Source: Psychrobacillus insolitus (GTDB taxonomy: Bacteria > Bacillota > Bacilli > Bacillales_A > Planococcaceae). Taken from it: 64,000 bases of DNA. The notes below the pieces were generated by a model. That model saw only the letters and a list, made by a program, of their open reading frames with translations, ran no database searches and was not told where the DNA came from. The DNA is taken from the NCBI RefSeq assembly GCF_003254155.1, contig NZ_QKZI01000001.1:620001-684000 (forward strand), given 5' to 3'. Within the stretch, counting starts at the first letter, position 1. Each line of letters opens with the position of its first letter. Below are positions 1 to 7,390 of this stretch, in pieces. Position numbers and translations under genes: made by a program.

Positions 1-156
1 GTAAATGAATCTGTACGTTCGACCATCAATTCTTCTTCAAATATGTATAGAAATCAACGTGTCATGAAACAAGATATAAAAAAAACGTTGGAAAAGTTCC
101 TCTATTCACGAACTAAAAGAAAACCAATGATTCTCCCAATCATCATTGATATATAA
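1..156 (+). CDS. Ribonuclease J, C-terminal end (partial)
   Basis: An open frame runs from the first base to a TAA at 154-156 and gives 51 residues. The tail KRKPMILPIIIDI closely resembles the C-terminus of Bacillales ribonuclease J (usual ending RRPMILPVIMEV), preceded by a typical helix with KKTLEKFLYSRTKR. RNase J is a metallo-beta-lactamase-fold 5' exo/endoribonuclease of mRNA turnover, acting in the cytoplasm. The catalytic domain lies outside the window, so I cannot say whether the gene is intact. Its neighbours downstream are decayed, and this could also be a truncated copy. The family call rests on the tail motif only. Confidence 0.7.
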   Translation, partial: VNESVRSTINSSSNMYRNQRVMKQDIKKTLEKFLYSRTKRKPMILPIIIDI

Positions 157-187
157 ATGAATAGAGGCCTCGAAAATACATGAACGA

Positions 188-435
188 ATGTCGGATATAA
201 AATATGAAGGAAATGAAATCGATGTTTATTTCCATTCAGGAAAATGCACACATGTAGCAAACTGCATCAAATATTTGCCTTCTGTATTCAATATGAGTAG
301 GAAACCAATAGTGGCCTAAGAGAAGATGTAAAGCGAGTCATTGCTACCTGTCCGAGCGAAGCACTAATTTACGTAGAAATAGAATCATCAATGCTTGAAA
401 CTGATTCGTATGTCTACCCCTTTATCTATGTATAA
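188..435 (+). pseudogene. Frameshifted YjdI-type (4Fe-4S) mono-cluster protein
   Basis: From ATG at 188 the frame reads a small iron-sulfur protein: KYEGNEIDVYF, then CTHVANCIKYLPSVF with two cysteines, then a stop after RKPIVA near 312. The family's C-terminal half continues in another frame as DVKRVIATCPSEALIY, with the last conserved Cys, up to TAA at 433-435. Together these are the parts of a YjdI-like 4Fe-4S mono-cluster protein, split by a frameshift and small deletion near 305-320. No intact cluster-binding protein can be made. This is a recent-looking pseudogene inside an eroded region; a sequencing error could mimic it. Confidence 0.65.
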
Positions 436-446
436 AGATAAAAAAA

Positions 447-496
447 GTACCCCATAGTGAAAGCAAAGTTTATACTTTACTTTCACTATGGGGTAC
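447..496 (-). terminator. Rho-independent terminator of the 555-1442 gene
   Basis: Perfect 17-bp inverted repeat (447-463 and 480-496, arm GTACCCCATAGTGAAAG) with a 16-base loop. Read on the minus strand it is followed by a T-rich run, and it lies about 60 bases after the stop of the minus-strand gene. Confidence 0.75.
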
Positions 497-554
497 TCCC
501 GTTTGGTTTATTTAGTTAGCTAGTGATTTGATAACATAAATAATGCTATTGTTT

Positions 555-1442
555 TTAAGACGTTCTTTGCATTTTATAATCTAGAATTTTAACTCGGACA
601 AGTGCTTCTTTCAAAATACTTGCAGCTCGTTCTCTAGTTGCCCCTAATAATTCCTCAATTTCTTCTAATTTTAACTTTTTTTCTATGTGTAAATAATGCA
701 CATACGAGTACCTTAATATCTCCGAATAAACCGGATACCCAATAGCCTTTGTAATCGCATTATTCGTTATAGTTGTAGAGGATAATGTTTCTTGTACATA
801 CTCGCCTGTCTCTTTCTTTTTTACTGCAAATAGATATTTGGTATTTCTAAATATTGCTCGTTCAATTCCCTGTAACAAGACACTAATTTCTCCTGGATCA
901 GTTACTTTATAATTGGCCGAACCGTCTTTTGTTTCTACATGAACGGTATATTCATCGCCAGTATCAATTATATCTTTTATTGTTACTTGCAAGGTATCTC
1001 GACGACGCATCCCTCTCATATCGAATAAAAAGAGTAGTTTGGCCGTTAGTAGTACGGTTGGGTTTAAGAATACATCGTTTTTCTTTTCTAAGAGCTCAGC
1101 GTAATTTAACGTGATTACACGTGATCGTGGTGTAATATCAAGACCTTCATACTTAAATTTATCCATAAAATCTACAGGGATTTTCTCAATTTCCCACATG
1201 TAGTTAAACCAGACTCTAATATATATAAGTTTTCGATTAACTGTACTGTCTTTTATTGGTTTTCGCCGTTCATTATCAAGGAAATTCCGTACATCTATGG
1301 GACGTATCTCATGAGGGGCAACAGATTTATCATAATAATCTTCAACAAACTTCAAAAAAGACCGAATTAAACTTACTTCATTCACAATTGAATTAGGACT
1401 TATATAATTTTTTAACCGGTGGTTTTCATATCCATATGGCAT
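555..1442 (-). CDS. Tyrosine recombinase-like protein lacking catalytic residues
   Basis: The 295-residue protein has the two-part shape of a tyrosine recombinase: a helical SAM-like N-terminal DNA-binding half (about residues 10-100) and a C-terminal catalytic-fold half (about 110-285). The first arginine box is recognisable as MRGMRRRDTL (about 142-151). The box that should read HxxR is EILR (241-244), the LGH box is LGAT (266-269), and no nucleophilic Tyr follows where expected; the only late Tyr is 289 near the end. It probably binds DNA without recombining it, as a decayed integrase or a regulator derived from one. The ATG is preceded by GGAGGGGG at 12 bases. An intact relative lies at 3871-4827. 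Family call is solid, role unknown. Confidence 0.6.
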   Translation of the reverse strand: MPYGYENHRLKNYISPNSIVNEVSLIRSFLKFVEDYYDKSVAPHEIRPIDVRNFLDNERRKPIKDSTVNRKLIYIRVWFNYMWEIEKIPVDFMDKFKYEGLDITPRSRVITLNYAELLEKKNDVFLNPTVLLTAKLLFLFDMRGMRRRDTLQVTIKDIIDTGDEYTVHVETKDGSANYKVTDPGEISVLLQGIERAIFRNTKYLFAVKKKETGEYVQETLSSTTITNNAITKAIGYPVYSEILRYSYVHYLHIEKKLKLEEIEELLGATRERAASILKEALVRVKILDYKMQRTS

Positions 1443-2371
1443 AACTTACTGATTCCCCCTCCACTCATAGTCTATATTTATTATATCCCATTTATTTTAT
1501 AAAACAATTCAGATTATACTAAATTGTCAATATATAATAATCAATGAACCAGATTTCATTTATAGATTTAATTCTCAAAACCCAATTCAAAAGATATACA
1601 GAATTCACATTATTTTTTAGAACGTGCTTTAAACACTGGATATGACTATCTTTTGAAGACTAGGAAGATATATATTATATTTTCTCATGCAATGAATAAC
1701 ACGGGGAAAATAAGAATCAACATATTTGGGCATAGCCAGTAATAATTCCATTGTTGAATTATTTAATATCTATTTTCTTTTCCTATATCTTCATACATAT
1801 TTAGTAGCAGGTTTTGCATATCCGATTGATTCACTTTTAAATTCAATACTTATTTTGTAGCGTTGCTGTCATCAATAGTCCAAATTACTTTATATTCGAA
1901 AATTTGACCTTTCAAAAGTAGTAGTTCTAGTGCTTTTTTCATCTTAGTTGCAGGTTTTGATTTGTAAGAGGAGTTAAACACTGTATTTTAATACAGTAAT
2001 TATTTACTCAAAATTCAAAAACAAGATCGCAAACAAGGTGAAAATAAAGGGCAAATATCGTCTAATAGATCAAGCAACATTTCTAAGTACGAGGTGAAAT
2101 GCTCTTTCAACAACCGATGTTCTACACTATCTACAATTTCATCATCCAGTTTCAAAAAATATCTTCCACTGTTTCTTCCCGTTCTTCTCGGATATTTTGC
2201 TCTTGTAATATGCTAGCGGGTGACTGTATTCTGTACGCCTTATAGTGTTATTTTTTTACGGGTTTTTAATTGTCTCAATGCTTCTTTCATCATTCACACT
2301 CCAATCTTAAACACTCCTTTCTATCAAACGAAATATTCTGTAAATACACACTTTTAGCATAAAAGATAAAA
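1443..2371. other. Long AT-rich stretch with decayed coding remnants
   Basis: There is no intact gene of normal size over about 930 bases. On the minus strand two short decayed stretches look coding. One is an ATG-initiated 30-codon frame near 1855-1945 (start MKKALELLLLKGQIF). The other, near 2050-2300, switches frame several times (fragments EQNIREEREETVEDIF and KLDDEIVDSVEHRLLKEHF). The second lies upstream of the holin-like gene and could be a former phage gene; I do not recognise its family. Nothing else is visible. Confidence 0.4.
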
Positions 2372-2418
2372 AGTACTGGGGTATATAACGATTTAAAATC
2401 GGTATATACCCCAGTACT
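2372..2418 (-). terminator. Terminator of the holin-like gene
   Basis: Perfect 16-bp inverted repeat (AGTACTGGGGTATATA at 2372-2387, complement at 2403-2418), followed on the minus strand by TTTTTATCTTTT. It sits six bases after the stop of the minus-strand gene. Its shape and T tract resemble the terminator at 447-496. Confidence 0.75.
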
Positions 2419-2423
2419 GCTAA

Positions 2424-2681
2424 TTATTTTAAACCTTTATCTTTCAAAAACTTGGTATTACGTCGTGTTTTGTAACGCACATCATTATTTTTCCACCAGG
2501 ACCAGATCGATGTAATAAAAGCCAAAGCAAATGTAACGAATACTTGCAATTCCTCATTATCAATCGGTAAAGGAGTATAGCCTTTCATAACTAAAAATTG
2601 GTTTAACCAAGCCATTAATAGAATGATAGTACGAATAATCATCAATTTATCAAATGGTGCCGAATGCTGTTGATCCGACAA
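2424..2681 (-). CDS. Phage holin, SPP1-type family
   Basis: The 85-residue protein has two hydrophobic segments (about 15-33 and 46-62), the PLPIDNEELQ stretch between them and a SIWSWWKNND motif followed by a basic tail. This is the pattern of the SPP1/phiLC3-type holin family, which forms membrane lesions that release endolysin. The start is TTG with AGGAGG seven bases upstream. No endolysin or tail gene is beside it, so it looks like a stray prophage gene or a domesticated holin. It is an isolated transcription unit with its own terminator. Expression and activity cannot be judged. Confidence 0.75.
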   Translation of the reverse strand: MSDQQHSAPFDKLMIIRTIILLMAWLNQFLVMKGYTPLPIDNEELQVFVTFALAFITSIWSWWKNNDVRYKTRRNTKFLKDKGLK

Positions 2682-2799
2682 ATTAATTCCTCCTAATAGT
2701 TTTTGGTTACTGATTGTTTACTATTATCTTATGACTTGGTGGCTTGTCCTTATTCGACAATTTGAGGGGATTATCAAAATGTTGACTGCAGCTGACTAA

Positions 2800-2886
2800 T
2801 CAAGCGTAGGGCTTGCAAATTTTACAATTGAGGATCCAAATGGTAATCCTATTCTTGTGGATCAACCGTTTAAAGACAAGAAATAA
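2800..2886 (+). pseudogene. C-terminal fragment of a VOC (glyoxalase-fold) protein
   Basis: A 28-codon fragment reads GLANFTIEDPNGNPILVDQ and a basic tail ending in TAA at 2884-2886. This is a typical end of a VOC-family protein, where the last metal-ligand strand is followed by DPxGNPI. A stop immediately upstream (2797-2799) and the lack of an N-terminal part show that it is a remnant. It lies tail to tail with the intact VOC gene at 2950-3333 but is not its copy. Confidence 0.5.
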
Positions 2887-2905
2887 CGATACGAGGAGCT
2901 ATTAT

Positions 2906-2937
2906 AAAAACACCATCCAGCTATGGATGGTGTTTTT
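2906..2937. terminator. Bidirectional terminator after the VOC gene
   Basis: Hairpin AACACCATCC/GGATGGTGTT with A and T runs on both sides. It serves the minus-strand VOC gene and would also stop plus-strand transcription of the decayed fragment. Confidence 0.8.
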
Positions 2938-2949
2938 ACTACTTTCTTT

Positions 2950-3333
2950 TTACTTACTTTTTTCCATAACCGCAAAGTAATTTTCTTCACTATCTGCAAA
3001 GTTAAATACTCTACCAGAAGGCATATCCACAATTTCTCCGACTGTGATATTATTATTTGATAAGTTCTCATATAGTTTATCGAGATTATCCGTAAAAAAC
3101 ATCAAAGAAGGTGTTCCAAGATTTAACTCAGGCTGCATTTTTGCGATTAATTCTTTATTGTGAAGTATGATACTTGTTTCGGCTCCCTTTGTTGGAGCGA
3201 TTTCGATCCATTTCATCCCTTGCCCGTTATCTTCTTCAGAAATTACACTAAACCCGACCTTCTCTGTCCAAAAATTCACTGCTTCTGCTTGGTTATTTAC
3301 ATACAACATAATTTGACCGACTGTGTTAATCAT
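2950..3333 (-). CDS. VOC family protein (glyoxalase/bleomycin-resistance fold)
   Basis: A 127-residue single-domain protein made of two beta-alpha-beta-beta-beta modules. The first has NTVGQIMLYVNNQAEAVNFW, where GQIMLYV replaces the usual H-containing strand. The second contains MFFTDNLDKLYENL and ends VFNFADSEENYFAVME, with Glu in the usual last-ligand region. The first metal-ligand His is not obvious, so an enzyme function is uncertain. Relatives are mostly annotated as PhnB- or glyoxalase-like proteins of unknown substrate. I chose the ATG at 3333 because AGGAG lies nine bases upstream; a GTG three codons earlier abuts the ribosome binding site. Confidence 0.75.
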   Translation of the reverse strand: MINTVGQIMLYVNNQAEAVNFWTEKVGFSVISEEDNGQGMKWIEIAPTKGAETSIILHNKELIAKMQPELNLGTPSLMFFTDNLDKLYENLSNNNITVGEIVDMPSGRVFNFADSEENYFAVMEKSK

Positions 3334-3595
3334 TCCTATCACTCCTTCTATTTTATTGAAATTCCAGCTTTTTTACTTCAATAAAATTATATCATTTCAT
3401 TGGTACCATCTTACAGCGATAGCAATCCTGATTACCTACATTACTGTTTCCATTTCCAATTTAAAATTGTAGAAGGAGAGGAACCTCATTTGGTTCTTTT
3501 TCTTTTTGAATAGCTTAATAATACATATGTTTTCTAATAATGTGGGATAAACGTGAGCCCTACTCTTAGGTTAAATTCCGACCCAAACATAAAAA

Positions 3596-3607
3596 GAACA
3601 AACGTTC
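3596..3607. promoter_or_regulatory. LexA-like box GAACAAACGTTC
   Basis: It matches the Gram-positive LexA (DinR) half-site arrangement GAAC-N4-GTTC. The outer bases AG and CC differ from the best consensus CGAAC/GTTCG. No gene start lies immediately downstream on either strand. The same 12-mer occurs upstream of tag at 39627-39638. Confidence 0.4.
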
Positions 3608-3782
3608 CCTACCCCGTAAATTAAGCATTTTTATCTCTATTTTTCATTAATTATGTTTGTAACCACGATAATTACTACCTTTATTGTGATTTCATCTATT
3701 TTTCTATAAATTAGCTCTTCAAATGATTAATAATTATTAGACTAAAAGTTGTATAATTGGAAAAATTGAATGCTAAAATAAC

Positions 3783-3794
3783 GAACGTACGTTC
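3783..3794. promoter_or_regulatory. LexA-like box GAACGTACGTTC
   Basis: A perfect palindrome matching GAAC-N4-GTTC with an outer C on the left. It lies about 190 bases from the previous box and about 75 bases beyond the 3' end of the recombinase gene. No intact gene is positioned to be its target. Confidence 0.4.
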
Positions 3795-3845
3795 AATCCT
3801 CATAAAATACGCATTATTAACATTTATTTAGCTATGTAGTAGTTA

Positions 3846-3870
3846 GTTTCCATAATAATATTATGGAAAC
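3846..3870. repeat. Hairpin at the 3' end of the recombinase gene
   Basis: Inverted repeat GTTTCCATAAT (3846-3856) and its complement (3860-3870) with a three-base loop, abutting the stop codon at 3871-3873. There is no T run on the minus strand, so it is a weak terminator at best. It could instead be a 3' stabiliser or a recombination-site half. Confidence 0.5.
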
Positions 3871-4827
3871 CTATTTAGTCACATTAAATGGGTTATTATC
3901 AATAACATCTTGAATTTGTTTGTCTTCCACATGTGTATATATTTGTGTAGTCGAAACACTCGTATGGCCGAGGATATGCTGCAAGCTTCGCATATCCGCA
4001 CCGTTCTTATACATTAGCGTTGCAGAAGTATGTCTTAGCTTATGTGGCGTTATTTTCGCTTTATTTAAACCTGAGTCAATATTTATCTGCTTTACGATTT
4101 TCGCGATCGTTTGTCGTGTTAATCTAGTACCTTTTTGCGATAAAAAAAGCGCTTCATTTGCACTTTCTCCTTGGATCAAAGGACGTTCGTTCTCCAAATA
4201 GACAGCCAGAGACTGGATACAAGCGTTGTTTAAAAACACTGTTCGTTCTTTGTCCCCCTTACCGATTACATGTAACACATTGTCCTGAATAGACGTTAAA
4301 TTTAAACTACAGAGCTCTGAAACACGTAGTCCCAAATTTAAGAAGAACATAATCATGCTGTAATTACGAAAATAATGATTAGTTCTCTTAATGCCAGCAA
4401 TAAATTGTTCTGCTTCCCCTTGGTTCATATAAATTGGCTTCTTCTTCCCTATTTTAGGTGTTTCTAATTCATCTGCAGGATTATAATCAAGCAATCGTCT
4501 TTTCCCTTGTAAATATCTGAAGAATGATTTAAGTGTAGCTGCTTTTCTCGCCCTTGTAGCCGCGCTATTTTTACGTTGAACTTCACAAAATTCTAAAAAC
4601 AGATAAATATCTTCTAATGAAATCTCTTTGATGAATTCGATAGTAACCTCTTTAATCGAAATACCATCCATCTTCGCTAACTCAATATCATTTTCCATGG
4701 CTTTTAAAAACCGTAAAAATAAGGAAATATCATATTCATATTCTTTTCTTGTCCGAAACGACTTTCCTTTGATTGTTGTTAAATAAATTAAAAAATCCTT
4801 TAAAATTTTAGGAACTTGTCTTTCCAA
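3871..4827 (-). CDS. Tyrosine recombinase, XerC/XerD type
   Basis: The 318-residue protein is a full tyrosine recombinase. The SAM-like core-binding domain spans about residues 5-110. The catalytic domain carries R168 (GLRVSEL), K190 (GKGDKERTV), H262 and R265 (HKLRH), H288 (LGHTS) and the nucleophile Y297 (QIYTHV), so all six active-site positions are present. It would cleave and rejoin DNA at a core site, as a chromosome-dimer-type or element integrase. The start is TTG with GAGGTGA six bases upstream. It is flanked by palindromes at 3846-3870 and 4861-4898, which may be regulatory or target sites. It is not next to the housekeeping genes that usually flank xerC (codV) or xerD (ripX), so it is probably accessory. 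Confidence 0.85.
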   Translation of the reverse strand: MERQVPKILKDFLIYLTTIKGKSFRTRKEYEYDISLFLRFLKAMENDIELAKMDGISIKEVTIEFIKEISLEDIYLFLEFCEVQRKNSAATRARKAATLKSFFRYLQGKRRLLDYNPADELETPKIGKKKPIYMNQGEAEQFIAGIKRTNHYFRNYSMIMFFLNLGLRVSELCSLNLTSIQDNVLHVIGKGDKERTVFLNNACIQSLAVYLENERPLIQGESANEALFLSQKGTRLTRQTIAKIVKQINIDSGLNKAKITPHKLRHTSATLMYKNGADMRSLQHILGHTSVSTTQIYTHVEDKQIQDVIDNNPFNVTK

Positions 4828-4860
4828 TTTCGCTCACCTCATACCTCCTAGTTTATCACA

Positions 4861-4898
4861 AAATAAGGTTCCCAAATATGTATTTGGGAACCTTATTT
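4861..4898. repeat. 38-bp perfect palindrome upstream of the recombinase
   Basis: Arms of 18 bases (AAATAAGGTTCCCAAATA and complement) with a TG centre. It lies between the recombinase start (4827) and anything further upstream, about 12 bases beyond its first AGGAGG. On the minus strand the stem is followed by ATTTTGTG, so it could be an attenuator-like hairpin in the recombinase leader. A dyad of this size could equally be a recombinase or regulator binding site. Confidence 0.7.
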
Positions 4899-5131
4899 AA
4901 AAAACAATGAATTTATGCGTCAAACAGGGTAAATTTATGTATTATTCCCTTCAAAATAGGTGTGCTTCAAATTCACTCTGAGACGCTTTTAGTTTTCATT
5001 TCACGTATGTTTGTACATAACTCTCTTTAGAATGCGTAATGTAAATATTTTCGTTTGCGGGCCGGGAATGTGCATAAAAACCTTATCAACCTCTCCTTAT
5101 ACTTCCAAAACGGAGTAAACATACATGAAAA

Positions 5132-5160
5132 TTGACAAGCAGAAAACCGTAAACTATGAT
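5132..5160 (+). promoter_or_regulatory. Sigma-A promoter of the RHH coiled-coil gene
   Basis: TTGACA at 5132-5137, a 17-base spacer, and TATGAT at 5155-5160. This is close to consensus. The start of transcription would fall inside the operator that follows. Confidence 0.8.
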
Positions 5161-5161
5161 A

Positions 5162-5189
5162 AGGTTAACCTATATAACTAGGTTAACCT
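5162..5189 (+). promoter_or_regulatory. Twin palindromic operator AGGTTAACCT x2
   Basis: Two identical 10-bp palindromes, AGGTTAACCT at 5162-5171 and 5180-5189, repeat at an 18-bp interval immediately downstream of the -10 box. Placement over the +1 region implies repression. The gene product has an RHH-like N-terminus, so self-repression is the simple inference. Confidence 0.6.
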
Positions 5190-5236
5190 ATTGATAAAAT
5201 AATATTTTAAAGTTAACTATTAAAGGGGGATATAAA

Positions 5237-6106
5237 ATGGCAGATAAAACATTTGGCGTTAAAGTAAGCGATGAAGTATATGATAAAGTGAAGTTGGTAA
5301 TAGAAGCAAACGGCATTACAGCAAAAGATTGGTTTGAAAAAGCTGTATCCCTATATGAAATAAACGCAATTAAACAAGGCTCATCAGATTACACGCAAGA
5401 TTTAAGCGAACTGGAGCACCATACAACGAGAATCTATGAATTAATTGCAAACATGATTCAGCGTTCGATTTCTTTAAAAGATCACGCTGTTAAAGAATAT
5501 GTGGATAAGTTAATTAGTAAAGAGAGTATCATTGTAGACTTACAGCAAAAGCTAGCCGCTGCGAATGAGGGAGTAAAAACTTCAGTAGAAGAACTAGAAA
5601 AAGTGAAAGAATCAGATATCATTCAACAACTGCAATTAGAGGAAGCACGTAAAGTAAGTGAAAATAACCAATTGCTGATTGAAGAATACAAAGAAAAAAA
5701 TGATACTTTAAGTGGGTTAGTAGCGCGATATAAAAGCCATGATACGGAAAATAATGAACTTAAGGAACAACTAAATACTCTTCAAGTCAATACAAAAAAG
5801 CAACTTGTAGAAATACATTCACAAGCCGATACCTTTAATAAAAAAGCCACAAGAGCGGAAGAAACCGCTGAACGTCTGAAAGAGCAACATGCAGAGGCAT
5901 TACAAATGCTAGAAGATAAAAAAGACTTAGAACGAGACAAAGCAATCCTTGAATTAGAGCGTACATACCAAACAAGAAATGTAGAAATGAACGATCAATA
6001 TAACGAAAAAATTCGCGCATTGTATGATGAATTAGCTACAGCACGCAAAACAAACGATGCACTTCGCCAATCAAATGAAGTTGAAACCAAAGAGTTAGCT
6101 AAATAA
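5237..6106 (+). CDS. Ribbon-helix-helix plus long coiled-coil protein (KfrA-like architecture)
   Basis: A 289-residue soluble protein. Residues 4-45 (TFGVKVSDEVYDKVKLVIEA and onward) look like a ribbon-helix-helix DNA-binding fold: a short strand, then two helices with the NGITAKDWFEKA turn. From about residue 60 to the end the protein is charged and heptad-like, rich in Glu, Lys, Gln and Leu, and has no cysteines; a long coiled coil is predicted. A small N-terminal DNA binder followed by a coiled coil recalls plasmid KfrA and related segregation or stability proteins, but I recognise no specific family. The ATG follows AAAGGGGG at a normal distance. It has its own promoter, twin operator and terminator, so it is monocistronic and probably autoregulated. 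An origin from a plasmid or integrative element is inferred. Confidence 0.55.
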   Translation: MADKTFGVKVSDEVYDKVKLVIEANGITAKDWFEKAVSLYEINAIKQGSSDYTQDLSELEHHTTRIYELIANMIQRSISLKDHAVKEYVDKLISKESIIVDLQQKLAAANEGVKTSVEELEKVKESDIIQQLQLEEARKVSENNQLLIEEYKEKNDTLSGLVARYKSHDTENNELKEQLNTLQVNTKKQLVEIHSQADTFNKKATRAEETAERLKEQHAEALQMLEDKKDLERDKAILELERTYQTRNVEMNDQYNEKIRALYDELATARKTNDALRQSNEVETKELAK

Positions 6107-6130
6107 CTGAAAATTATGAATAAGGACATT

Positions 6131-6170
6131 AAAAAGAGCCAAAATTCGAATATGAATTGGCTTCTTTTTT
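6131..6170 (+). terminator. Terminator of the coiled-coil gene
   Basis: Stem AAGAGCCAA / TTGGCTTCTT followed by a run of T on the plus strand. It starts 25 bases after the stop codon. It also separates this gene from the convergent germination operon. Confidence 0.8.
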
Positions 6171-6192
6171 CATAGAAAAGTTTATATTCTTT

Positions 6193-7305
6193 TCATGAGT
6201 GATCGGGATCTTTTTTCAATTTTTTCTTTCTTATCATATAAATAGCTACTAGCAAAAGTGGGAAGAATAATCCGATAACCAATGAAATTGATACAGTAGT
6301 TTCTGAGGTAAATGTTTCTTGATAATCGATGTTAGGGAAAATGATGCCAGAAAGCACAATAATAATTAGTCCTAAGGGATAAGTTAAAAGACGATAATCC
6401 TTCATATTTAAAATTTGAGATAAACCAAAAGTGGCAGCATAAAAATAAATGGATACCTTAAAAAATAAACCCATAATCCATAATGATGCCATTAGTGACT
6501 CTATCCGTGTTATAAAATCTCCAATATTTATCACTTTAGCTAATGTATAGCTCGGATAAATCTGACGAGCAGTTGTACTTGAACCTAGTATAATTATGCA
6601 TAATAATGTAATAACTACGATAACAATTCCACCTATTATATTTCCAACAAAAAAATATTTCCTTGCTTTCTCCACTTCCTTTACATATGCAGGGAAAATT
6701 AATAATAAAAAAATGGAATTGACTGATGTCACAACCGCTAAACCTAGAGATGATTTAAAAAGTGGATTTATGTTAGCCTGAAAAAAAGGCTCTAAGTTTT
6801 CGGTATTGATTTGCGGAGAAATACTTACTGCTAAAAAGATAAAAAGAAAGAGAAATACAAATATTAAAATTTCAGCTGTACGAGCAATTGTTTCTAAACC
6901 AAGACGAACTGCCATAACCATAATTAATACCATTAGTAGATTTAGAAATACCAAGGGTGTTTTAGGATACAACTGCGTAATTAAGAAAATTCCAGAGTAA
7001 GATATTAAGACTGTTGTATAAATTATAGCCACTAATATTACGATAATAGATATCATTTTACCAAATATTTTACCAAATACTTTTTCATTTATTTGGATAT
7101 ATGTAAGTTTTGGAAACCATGAAGCAATAAAAGTGAATAGCCAAATAAATAATAAGCCAATTAAAAGTCCAACTATGGCAGCTATCCAGGCATCTTGTTT
7201 TACTTGACTAGTTAAAATTGCTGGGATGAGTAGGATGCTAGTACCAACCGTAAAAAATATAACCAAAACCAAAAATTGGAATGAGCTAATTTTACCATTT
7301 TGCAT
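6193..7305 (-). CDS. Spore germinant receptor subunit B (GerAB/GerKB family)
   Basis: A 370-residue integral membrane protein with about ten hydrophobic segments, of the amino acid/polyamine/organocation permease superfamily as used in spore germination. The start FQFLVLVIFFTVGTSILLIP is typical of GerB subunits. B subunits form the germinant-binding channel-like part of receptors in the spore inner membrane. It is the last gene of the A-C-D-B operon read on the minus strand, after an 85-base gap from D. The cognate germinant cannot be told from sequence. The C-terminal tail is short and lysine-rich. Confidence 0.9.
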   Translation of the reverse strand: MQNGKISSFQFLVLVIFFTVGTSILLIPAILTSQVKQDAWIAAIVGLLIGLLFIWLFTFIASWFPKLTYIQINEKVFGKIFGKMISIIVILVAIIYTTVLISYSGIFLITQLYPKTPLVFLNLLMVLIMVMAVRLGLETIARTAEILIFVFLFLFIFLAVSISPQINTENLEPFFQANINPLFKSSLGLAVVTSVNSIFLLLIFPAYVKEVEKARKYFFVGNIIGGIVIVVITLLCIIILGSSTTARQIYPSYTLAKVINIGDFITRIESLMASLWIMGLFFKVSIYFYAATFGLSQILNMKDYRLLTYPLGLIIIVLSGIIFPNIDYQETFTSETTVSISLVIGLFFPLLLVAIYMIRKKKLKKDPDHS

Positions 7306-7390
7306 CGTATCCCCCCCTTTCTATAAGCTAAGGATCAAATAAGTCTTGGTGTATTTGATCCTGTGCAAGCTCGTCGCAATAAAAGTTTTT

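Larger units (their letters stand above)
3334..3845. other. Intergenic region with two LexA-like palindromes, no gene
   Basis: About 510 AT-rich bases without an open frame worth calling. A TATAAT-type -10 for the VOC gene is visible on the minus strand near 3385-3395. The two GAAC-N4-GTTC palindromes listed separately are the only other structure I see. Confidence 0.5.
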
